Positions 29,601 to 41,600 of a stretch of 64,000 nt of DNA are shown here, piece after piece (the stretch's first letter is position 1; each line of letters opens with the position of its first letter). The stretch comes from Climacteris rufus (Eukaryota; Chordata; Aves; Passeriformes; Climacteridae), in contig VZRZ01001998.1 in the NCBI GenBank assembly GCA_013398175.1, positions 1,088,593 through 1,152,592 on the forward strand. The letters run 5' to 3'. The notes beneath the pieces are model-generated. The model searched no databases and was not told the DNA's origin. It was given only the letters and a program-made list of their open reading frames with translations. The position numbers and the translations under genes were made by a program.

Positions 29601-32600
29601 TTTATAATATCTAACTTAAATTCCCATTAAAAAATGCAGTTGCAAAAAATAAAAAATACTTGAAGAGGAGCATCTTTTGCAGGTTATTCTTGCTGTTTTG
29701 ACATTAAAGAAAACATTCTTCTGAGTCTAAACTCTTTATTTATTCATACAGGAGGGCTTTTATTCCAGGAATATAGATTTCTATTTGTTTAAAAACAAAC
29801 AAAACCCATTTCTTTTTTCAGTTTAACACAGATTCTTTTTTCGGTTCAACTTCTGAATTTCTTTTTCATCGAATTCATAGAAAAAATAGTCTCTGTAAGA
29901 GCATTATAGATCAAGACTACTTCATGAATGTATTCATATTTCATGCTAATTAGTCTTTGCACACAATCCCTTTGCCTGGTATGCTGAGTACATGTGTCTC
30001 TGTCCTCAGCCCCTCGTTAAATGTGCTGTGGTTTATTTGAGCACTGCATCACTGAGACTCAAATAGACAGCTTCGAATACAAAACTGCCTTTCTTCCCCT
30101 GCTGTATTTTATCAACCTGATACACACAAAAGCTCCATCTCCCTTAGAAAAACGAGGCATGCAGTAGATACAGAAGGTACTAACTACTACCAGAGTTATC
30201 ACACAGTAGGCTGGAATTCCAAACCTTTGCACTATGTGCATGTGAGTATCCTACACTTGTCTGTGTGTGACAAGCAGTGGTTCCTACACTTCTCTAATGG
30301 GAACCTCCGAGATATTAAAAGTAGGAAAAAACCCAGTGCACCAATTTCCTTTGTAGGAAATGCCTTTGAGAGTTCACCTTCCCTTGGCTTCTCTTTATAG
30401 TCACAACTGACTCTTCCACCTATTCTCTTCAGTATTTTCATTTTTAAATTCTGAAAACTCAGATATAACAAATTAAGACAGGAATTCTATAAGTAACCAC
30501 CTAAAATATAAGACATTATAACTTTGACAGCTCAGTCACAACATTGTTATAAATACATAGAAGAGCCCTTTTTGAGACAATACAAGGCTATCCTCATTCC
30601 AATTCTATTTAAAGTCTCTTTAAATTCTACTACTGAAGTTTTTTGACAAAATTACTAATTTAAAGTTGCAGAAAATCTGAGCAGTGGGGGCTTTGTTATT
30701 ACTAATATTTTTCAGAAGTTTTTCAGTTCCAGAGATTTCTTAACCAAAAGATGGTCTTGCATCAGGCACACACACAAGAGCTTCTACAATCTCAGTTTCA
30801 CATGTGGCACTAAAAAGGCAGGTGGATAATCAGTTTGCATCTGAAGAACTACTCCAGTCACTACAAAACCAGCAGGATTTCTTATTTCATATCCTTGCTC
30901 CTAAAGTCACCAGTGGGGAAGACTAATCTGTCCTAGTGATGTTCCAAAAGGGTTAAGCACTGCCAATTAAACTAAAACTGAAGGAATCACCTCCACATTA
31001 GAGCATTTGACCTGGATTCAGAACAGATATAATGCTGATTCTGAAAATGAACTCAATTTCTATAGGAATCGTGTGGAATACATTATGCTATACCTCCAAG
31101 CAATCCATGAATAAAGATAGCAGCTTTCAAATAGCCCAGACCTCAAACTATTTCCCACCTGTCTCTTAATCTGAATATAATTTAATTGGCTTACAGACTG
31201 TTTGCATTTGATTTTCTGAAGCTGCAATTATTGCAGTTCTTTATGTAATGCTGACTAAGATAATATCCCAGCTTCTCAATCTGAACCCTCTGATAGAACA
31301 ATGCTCTGAAAAAATCCTAACTGTGCTGCACATGTAAAGAAGGCGAGCTCCAGGAATAACAAATCAGAGATCTAGGAAAACTGCATCTATCTGACCCATC
31401 CCTCTTTATTTTTTCCCCCTTATGAATCTACCACAAAGCTTTTAAAAGCAGAGTCCTAGGAGACAAAATCAAAGCATACCACAGCCTGAGATCTCCAGTG
31501 AAATTCCTGCATCTGTCCAACCCTATGGCATGATCAATCTGAAAGCATTATTTATATAAGATTCTAGAGGAAAACAAGACAATACATGAAAATAGCACAA
31601 CTGAGACTGAGCCAAATTCTAAAAAAGTCTAAAGAGATGTTTTTTTTATCTGGGGTATTCTTCATTCACTGTCACATGATGAAAAAAATTACAGCTAGCA
31701 GGTCATACCAACAAGGCATGTATTCTATATAGCATGTTCTTTTCAAAATAAAATATATACTCTTTGTGACTCAATATTACAAACTACCTTTGACATAGAA
31801 AAGGGATCATTTAAGTTACTGAAGGTGAGTGCATCAAAACGCTACTAGAAATAAAATATTAAGAACTAAAATTTACAATGTTTACTTCCTAACTGGAAGT
31901 TATTCTTTGTTTTGGACCCTTCCGATATTATTCCCATATCATTCCTTTTGTGCCATGATAAATGAAATGGGCACTGATGCTCTTGAAACAAAAGATTCAG
32001 CCTCCCTTCAATAGGAACACATGCTGTCAACAGCCACCAGTTGCACAGAGACCTGCTCATATGAAAAAAAAAGGAACATACATACAAGGAATTTTTGGGA
32101 GGCCTCATTTGTGATGGCCCTGAACAACAACCCAGCTGCAGCCAAACTACATCCAGCACTCCAGGGTCAGTTTGAGAACTGTGCCTCTCTCATATCACTA
32201 TTGAAAATTTACTTATAAAATACAGCTATTAGAATTCAACTGGTGCAGCTAAACATCACTACCTGGGGCAAAACTGAACCCAAAGAACACATGTGCATTT
32301 TTCCCCTCTCTTCTTTTTTTCTCTTGATGCTTTAAACATAGCAAGACTGGGTAGTGTTGTCAGGTGCAAATTGCTCCTGAAAGCTTTTATTTTATCAGTA
32401 ATTACATAGAAATCTTTTCTCATTAATCAATATATCCTTCTGCATTAATAGTGATCATTGCTTAAATAATTTTATCATTTAATAAAAAAGTATATAAAAT
32501 ATATCAAAATACAGAGATATATAAATTTATGCTAGATTATAATAATTTCAGGCAGCAGTTTATTTAAACCATGCAAAGCTTTTTCCATCCCTGAATTTGA

Positions 32601-35600
32601 TCATTTACGTATTGGATAAATCCACTGGAGAAAAAAAGCAAAGAGTGAAAAATAGCAAACTAATAACTCACTCCTTTTTCATGATACTTGAATTTATTCT
32701 GCTGTTGAAAAACAACAATTTCAAACACATTCAAAGATGAAAACAAACCAATCTGCTGCACTTCTACATGAAGCAGATATGAAGACTGATGACCTAAGTG
32801 TGCAATCCAACTAAATGAAATTCCTCTGACACACAAGCACCGGGTGACCCTGCACTGCAAAGCTGCATCTTTGTCTGCTTTGGATTCCCACACTTTTGCA
32901 AAGGAGAGAGTGAGAAGGGAAAGGAAACAAACACACACAGCCTGAATTAATCAGAAGACCAAGGGAGCCACCTGCAGTTTGCAATCCAGAAGCAAATACA
33001 TGACGAGTTCGTAAGTTTTTGTTTCTTTTTATGTCGACAAAGCAGCACAGGTAGTTGAACTAGTACAACCTATCTGTGCTGAACACTAGAGATTTCTGTA
33101 TTAAACTGCATTGTGCTGTCTCACACCTACACATATAGCTGTGTTAAAGGAAATCTGGCCAGAGATTAATCCATTTAAAGCTTGCAAATGTTTAAGTTCT
33201 CTGATGAATTAGATCTAGGCTTCTCAGCATCCAAAATTAAAAGCCATTTTTTAAAAGCACTAAGCACTGCTCCTTGTATTTATAAGTACCAAATGTAAAT
33301 GAATGCAAAGAGTTTTCCTTCAGTTTTAATGGTGCACTGACCTAATTCTTTGGCTGCTACTTCTCTTCTTACTATGAAACAGCTGAGAAGATAAACAAAA
33401 CTTATTTCTCCCCACAAGAAATGTTCCATTATGCCTAGCTAGAAGGAAGGGCTGATGAAGAATTGTGAACATTTAGTAATGTCATTTGTCAGTCAAGAGT
33501 AACAATGAATAAACTTTATAATACCCACATTGCATGGAAGTAGAATCAGTCTTGAAATATTACATCACTGCAATGGTAGAATAAAAACTTGAAAGCTGCA
33601 TTTAATGCATGAAAACTTAATTACTTCAAATCAGAATGTTTGAAGCTAAGACAGTCATTTTGATCAAAGAAAGAACATTATCTGCTTCAGTAGATTACCT
33701 GGTCACAGAGGGGGTTAAAAATAAAACTCATGTCAGAAAGATGGACTTGTTAACTGGGGGAGGCAAGGGACCCAGCTGCATCAACAGTATTTATGTTGAA
33801 ACTAGTCTGACTGTCACCCACCCCTCATTATCTGGCAGAGGTATAAATGAAGAGTACAAGTGTTAAACCACAACAAGTTACTCTAGAAATTAAAAAACAT
33901 AAAACAAAACCCAAAAAGACAGCCTAACTGAAAAATAACACACAATCCTTTAAGATAGGTGAGTTCACAGCAGAAAAAAATTACACACTATTTTCTTCCA
34001 GAGATAAGATAATCAACCTGCTTTATATCACATGTAGAACATGAGACAGCTGCAAAATGCCCTTCCTGACCAGGTGCTTTGGTAGTCAGTTCTACACTAC
34101 CTTTTTGCACAAAAGTACCTTGCACAATTAAAATTAGAAGGTACGATAAGGTTTTAAAGACAAACTAATGTGAACAATCAATGGCTTAATGAGAAGGAGC
34201 AACAGGGCCTCAAAGAACACTCACTGAACATTGTATGTGGGTGTTCCACATGTGAACGTAACATGAACATCTGCATGCTGCAACTAAGACTAAACCATTC
34301 ATTTGCACATGGATACTAGAGAGTTAACATGTTATCAATATCAACAAAGTGTGTTCAAACCAGAAGGGCTATTTTAATTAAAGCCTAACAAAAAGATTGT
34401 AATTTGTTCAACACACATGAAGGAATTAAACATAAGTCTTTCATTTTGCTGTACTATTGAACTTGTTCAGGCAAGTATAATAATTTCAAATACTGAATAG
34501 GCAAGTTGTTCAAACTCTCTGGAATGTTTTCTTAACAATGGAAAATACAAGGTATAATAAAGTGTTCATGTGGATGCCACCAGCAAGGAAAAATAAAAGC
34601 TGGAGTGGGAAGCAGCCCACCTACATCCTAGCCTTTAATTCATTACTTCAGGAAAGCTGACATTCAGACCTCAAATGCCAGGTACCCACAGAAAGTAGGT
34701 GGCAATCAAAGACTACAAGAGCTCAAGTCTAAATGATTCATTTCAATTAGAATGTAGATATCCAAGCACTTTCAGGAAGGAAAGGAAATGGTACAGGAAT
34801 TTTACCAGAATTGAAGGAATTCTTGATAAGATAACCCAAACAACAGATGCAAACAGAACACTCTGTCAGTGATCTACAAGCAAAAAAAAAGTGGTCAATA
34901 CCTTTTAAATAGTGTTTTACCAGCAATCTGGAACTACCCTAAGCAGACTTGAGAAGAAAATCTCCACAGCCAGATTGTACAAACTGCAGTGAAGAACTCA
35001 AGGTGTTGATCCTTTTTTGCAACACCATTTGACCTTCACTTTTCAGAGGGCCATAGGATAGGTGAGCACAACATGAAAAAAAAGCTGGATGATAAGAAGT
35101 TTGTGTTTGAGTGTTAGTATAAACCTAACTGGAATATGGTGTTCTATTTTCAGTAGACCTAACACTTTAATAAAGTACAAATAAGTCTTGAAGTTTCTAC
35201 ATTAGATTTGTATACTTTTTGTTCCTGAAAACATTGAGTACAGCACCTGCACACATCTACCATACCACCTATCCACACTTCCACCTTCATCTATTTCTAG
35301 AGACAGTCCCCTCACATATTCCAAATTTTTAAAAAGAACATTTACCTTAGAGTATTTACAATAAACTAATTTGGATAAGCATTGCTATCAACACACATAG
35401 TACAGTTCCCTGAACTGTTTATAGTCTAACCTTTATAGCCTAAACAGGAAACTATTAATGCTTATTTAAAGAACATCATTAATTATGTTGACAAAAGAGG
35501 ATGTTGTTATCATCACTGTAGTTAGCCTTACTTAAACATCACCTTTTTCTTAAGCTCATCATGTCACATTTGTGTCTACCTCAGAAGTAATGTTTTCTCC

Positions 35601-38600
35601 CTGGACTATTCTTCAGCTTGGTTTGGTGTGTTTGTAGGCACACTTTTAAATTTTTCTAAAAATATTTTCATACAGCTTGCAATGACATATTTCAACCCTC
35701 TCCCTCACCTATCAACAAGAGAACTTCAGATACCAAAATCCTGACTCTGAACCAAAACAAATCAAAATATGAGTGTCTTCCTATTGAGAATTATTAAGGT
35801 AGGAAAAGACCTCTAAGACCATTGAGGTCAGCTGTTAACCCAGTACCACCATGTGCTACATATTAATTTTTCGTAAGTATTTTAAAAATGAGATACAGGT
35901 GAGTCTTAAAAGTTGTTCACAGAGGGAGATATCAAAGGGAGAACTAGACAGCCACCTAAGTTTTCAGATTCTAATCATTAAACCTAGATTGCATTAAATA
36001 AGCTATTTTGTATATCTTATAATATATAATATTATTATATTACGCATATAAAATTAAAAACTTGAAAATTGTGTTCAAGTTTTGTTCTATTATAGCTTAC
36101 ATGGAAGTTTGTATTTTCTCTTATCCTTTCCCACTCAAACTCTTATCATATGAAAAATACAACTCAGTTATTAAGACCTTACTTCAGTTTTGAAAACATA
36201 TCAAAATGATTGTTAAATTGTATTTTAAAAGTCTAATTGTCAAGAAGCAACAGAACCCTGATGGAGAAGTTTTCCCTTGAGGCAAGTTGGATGGATAATG
36301 AATTCCATATTGGAACAATCCCAGTAGTTACAGACTATTATGTACTAATTACTACCTTTACAGATCTACTGTACACATAATTAATTTCTTCAGAGCACTA
36401 CTATCATTCTTGACTGGCAAAATACACAACCTAAATTACAAGAGCCAGAAATTAACATGATCCTTTAGGGAGAAGGCATTAACTTGCTTTGCAGTGTTTT
36501 GCAATTAGACTATCAATCAAACAGTGAGAAGTGATTTTGATAGCAGCAGGCCCAATACTCTGAGTATTGGCACATCACTGCAAAGCTATGAGAGGCCCCA
36601 AGCATGTGATGTGTCACAACTTGTCTTACAGAGTCATAACATTGCAGTCTTTTACTTGTACCTGTAGGAAGACACTTCATCATACAAATCTACATGTATT
36701 TAACACTCCATAAATTAAATACCAACACAGGGAGCTTTTTGACATCACATTCCACAAAGCACTGAAGACATGACAGCGCTGCTGTGCTCTCCCTTACACT
36801 GGTGGCCAGAGATAAAGTTTCATGTCAGCTGAGGGACAAAAGCAAAGTTTGGTAAAAAAATGCTCCACATGCTTGAAAGATTTCAAAGATTTGTTTAAAG
36901 TAGGTTCTTGCCAAGAACACTAACATTTTAAACAGTTAATTTCAGTTCTTGGGGGTTTTGAGACATTCTACAGAATTAAACCATAAACACCCCCAACTCT
37001 ACTAAAAAGCAGTAGCCCAGGCTTGTGGAGATGTATAACCTCACTGGATTAATACACTAAGCATAAATTCTTGTTCAACTTCACTATAATATTTCCCTCC
37101 AAAAATATCACTTCCCTACAGCTCTGGCTGCATTCCTTTAAAACAAGCAGCACTCAAACAGCAAGGCAGCTCATAGTTTAGTGATAACCAACATTAAGTC
37201 ATTTTTGGAGTATCTTAAAACAAAATTATGTCAAACCAAAAAAATTTACCAAGCTTTTTTTTTTTTTCATTGTGTCAAAGAATCATGAATAGTATTGAGA
37301 GGTTTAATCAAATTTCAGAGCTGCAACTTACATGGGATTACATACTTTTAATAAGCGTGTATATTACCTTTTCTTTTACTTCACTTACTATTCCCACTGG
37401 CATTCCCAAATGCCATGAAATACAAGGTAGTTAACACAAAGTTATCACAATTGCTTTTGTCAGTTGTCAGTTTTCTTCCACTCATCCATTGACTTGTTTT
37501 ACACACTGAGTGTGCTCTTGAGAGAATATGAAATGCACTTCTATTTCTCTTTTTATCATTCTCCTATAATGTATTAGGAGCCCACCTTCAGAAATGGGAC
37601 TAAAGCAGAAGAGACATTTGATCCTAGATGATGCTTGAAATAAGTTCTTGGGGGATTACTGAGCTGCTTGTGACTCTTAAGACAAAAGATGAGTAAGAAT
37701 AGTGAACATCATTCCATGTTTCCCTTTGCAGATACCAGCTGCAGGAAAAAGTTGCTTCTGGAATTCAATTATTTGGGCCTATGCTGCAACTAAATGCTCT
37801 GAGAGTCTTTTTGACATCTACCAGGTTTTCAAGTTTCAAGAAAAACTTAAACTTAAAGACAGACAACACTGACTTCCTCTACAAGTCAGACAAGTCAGAT
37901 TTTCACATCCTAGGTAATATGCAGTAGCATTTTTCATTTGCATCCTTTGTTATGGCATCTTATTTTCTACAACCACTAACTGAGAACTACACAAGGAAAA
38001 ATATCTGCAAGGCTGTCACTACACTAAGCTATTTGAGGAATTTCTGTTGTTCCTTGGTTTAGAACTGTGCAACTATGTCAACAAGAATTACTCTCATAGG
38101 AAACTGTCAGCTATGTCAAAATTTCAAGAGGGTTTTTCCAGTATTTTTAATGAAGTAGCTTTTCAGGAATTCAGAAAAATTTCTTTAGATTTCTTCAGAT
38201 GAAAGAATTCAGCTCAAGGCAAAAGCTTGTCCTTTTCATTAAGAAGGGGCTCATGCCATTGTGTCATCTGCTGCCAGGCATTCTTTCCCTTAAAGGTCTT
38301 CCTGTCACACTAAGAGAAGTGACCAACTCCACACCATTTTATCCTCACTGCAGTGATAGGAAGCAAAAATCAATCCAACTTCAGCTTGAAAAAGAGTGTT
38401 AAATTATTGCAGAGGATGCTTTTGTACTACTGTATGTAATATCTGAACATTTAGATCAGAAAGTGGTCTGAAGTGTTTCGTAAAAGCAGAATTTCAGTGG
38501 TTTAAATTCAGTGACTACTGAAAAGAGTATGAGCTACAAGTGAAGTGTGTATCTATCTTATGAAAAACAGAGCTATGACCAACTCTTTGAAGAGGTTTCA

Positions 38601-41600
38601 AAAGAACATAGAAAAAGACACATTCAGAAATAACTCAAGGAAACTACTCAAGAAACAGTTCAAGAAAGTTACATTCCTCTAAGAGCCCTTCCTGAGTTAA
38701 CCTTTCAAACACTCTATTAGTAAGAACTGCAGTTCTTATTCCTGAAATTCATACAACAGCCAGGATACCACAGACCTTTTTGTGCAATACAACTTCATTT
38801 GGCAGTAATAAAATCCTCAAGCAATTGATAGAAGTGAGAGCATTATAGAGGTTCACATTAAAACAGTAGACTATTTATGGTTGAAATACCAAGCATTACA
38901 CAAATTGCTAATACTCAAAGCCAAAAAGTTAAAGGAAAAAGAAAAACAAAAACCCAGTACAGTACATTCATTTCAAAACCACAAATGTGTTTTTGCTTAT
39001 TCATATTTGGCCTATGAACTGAACACTTGATACATCTGATTCCATCCACCTTCAAAAACTGCACAACCTTAAGTGTTCTAAGTGGTTGATGAATGGACAA
39101 GAGATTTATTGCTAGACCAGCAATTCATTCTCTCAGTATCTACCACTTTTTGGACTAATTTGTTGGGCTTCCCCATGAGATCCTGAGTAAATTATTACTG
39201 AATTATGCTTCGGCAGTACTTGCTTGTTTTCAATGCCTGAAGCAAATTACCAGTAAATGGCCACATATGAAATACTGATGGATTGATCATTAACCATGAA
39301 TAACAATGAAAAGACTTGGAGACACCGTGTGCAGTCTCAGATATCTGAAAGACCATTTGAAGAGCTGAAAATAGTATTAAAGTACCCAAATCATGACCAA
39401 TATTAACTTGTTAGTAACTGCATTCCCAACTCACAATATAGAAATACTATCATTGTATCTCCTACTGAAGGTATCAAGTGCTTGAGAAATGAATTTGGTT
39501 TCTACCTAAACCAACAGCAGAAGTGGTATTTGCATGACATACAGAGCAGCCTCAGTTATACCTGACAGAAAGCTCCAGCATAGTTTTTATTCTCATTGTA
39601 TTGTTCCCTGTAGTAGGGAAACAGACCCATTTCACACTGTGTTCCAACAAAAATCCATAGACTGACACTTGCCCATGGTATTGTGCCAAGAATCTGAAGT
39701 GTTCAATCACACATTCAACCCTTTGGAAACTAATATTCATCATTCACTAATGAAAGCAGCAATGCAGTTTTATATAATTTGGGGTAGGGGGTGCTTCCTA
39801 AATGACACAAAACACATTTTAATACTAATGAAGGGAACATATTTAAAGACTTTTCTTAAATGATGCGTGCATATAGTATTAAAAAAAAGTGACAGCAAAG
39901 ACTAAGGACACAAACACAAGAACAATGGTTTCAACCACATATTCCAGAATCCTGACTGTAGGCACAGGATAGAGCTGTGATTTTGTGATTCAACTGCATA
40001 TTGTAATTGCAACATTCCAAGTCTTACTTGCATCTGTAAAGAGTTCTGATTTAGCAGTGACACAAGTATCACAACAAACCTTTCACTTCTGGAATATCTT
40101 AAAGAACCTGAAAATTCACAGCTTCTGCAGCGAGCAATAATAATGCAAATAAACATGATTTTAGGATCAGAATAAAAATTATAATTAAATTTCATTAGAA
40201 GAAAACTCACATCTGTCTGCAACATACAGTGCAGTTTTAAAAGGTATTGCACCGAGGTTACTTCCCTCATGCTGTAAAGTGAAGGAGGAGCAATTCTTGT
40301 AATAGACTGTTATGCTTAATATATATTTAAATCATCTTCCTGCTATAAAACCATCATATGATTTCCATGATACTGTACAAAGCATTAAAGACTGTCATTG
40401 CTCAGTTTTAAACTTAATAAAAGCACAATAAAAAGTAAAGTAAGAATGTACCTTTCATTTGGGTTCCAAAGGTAAGTGCCAATTTTGCAAACAGCTCTGG
40501 GTCTTCAAATTTATCTTCTTCAGCTTTTACCCAAAAGCTGTTTTCTCCTATTTCTTGAGGTTCAATCTGAAAGGAAAACAGCATCTCCAAAGTCAATCAG
40601 TACTATTTTTCAATAGCTAACAAAGCAAATGCTACAGAGCTTTTGTGATAATTGGGCTGAATTAAGTTTAGCCACATTCTGGGTATGTTGTTTTAATGAT
40701 GCTTCCTGCACAAACACAATGGGATGAACTTCCCTCTAGCCACAAATGGGCTTTATTGCATTTGTCCCATTCAGCAAGTTTTCCAAACACGCCTGATTAA
40801 CATAACAGCATCTGGGTGTGAAAGTGTTCTAGCTTGCTCTTGATTACCTTCTAGAGAGTTCCCAAATCCTTCACCACTGACATGCATCCCTGGTGCTTGA
40901 GAAGTGTATGGAATAACTTATCTGTAAATGAACTGTCCTTGTGGACCTTTCAGTGACTCAGTATTAAGTACTGGTTATATTAAAAGAAGAAAATGCTCTG
41001 CAGTAGACAGGCTGAAAGACAACTTTACTCTTCAGAACTGCTGTTTTATTTTCAAAATATATTCCTCTAGCAGCTTTTAACACATTGCTAATTATTATTT
41101 ATAAGTTTGTCTAAATGCCAAATAATTTTCAAGGGCTATTTAACTTCAAGATGATATGCAGGAAACTTAGCAATGAGCCTCACAGCAATTTTTCTGCAAC
41201 ACACTGGTCCTCCACCTTTTAGCACTGCTTTACCACCACCTTCAGGGAAGACATTTTAAAAAACTACCTTAATCCAGTACTAATAGGGAAGACAGTTTCA
41301 GCAAAAGGAACTAAATTAAACAGCAAGAATTTTATTCCTCAAATGATGGCTCCTTGAAAGTGATGATCAAATAGACTTTCCACTTTGAGTAGGCAGGAGA
41401 TCTTTGGCACCATTCCCAGAGCACTTAAGCAGAGCGTCCATCAGCAGTTACTTCCCATTGTCATACCCCGTGTTCACATAAACACTTGATAAATTTTTCC
41501 TGTAAACTCATCAATGTAACTGATTACAATGAAATTGGCTGCAATTTCCAATATGTATTATAAATTTAAAGGCTTGCTTTCATATGTGTTTACAGGACAG

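Larger units (their letters stand above)
17734..40451 (-). other. DIAPH2: DIAPH2 large intron (22718 bp)
   Basis: The largest intron in the window, with GTACAT donor and TTCCAG acceptor. It contains CR1 3'-end fragments at 23503-23800, 29443-29572 and 35785-35862, an A/C-rich tract at 24862-24921 and AT-rich patches near 32480-32540 and 36000-36060. All ORFs inside are short and without domains. I found no second gene, RNA gene or convincing extra exon, but a short alternative exon could be missed by eye. Confidence 0.8.

Noticed and set aside
39902..40270. A 122-codon minus-strand ORF in the large intron
   Set aside because: No domain, no splice context matching DIAPH2, and a composition like translated AT-rich DNA. 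Best read as chance.
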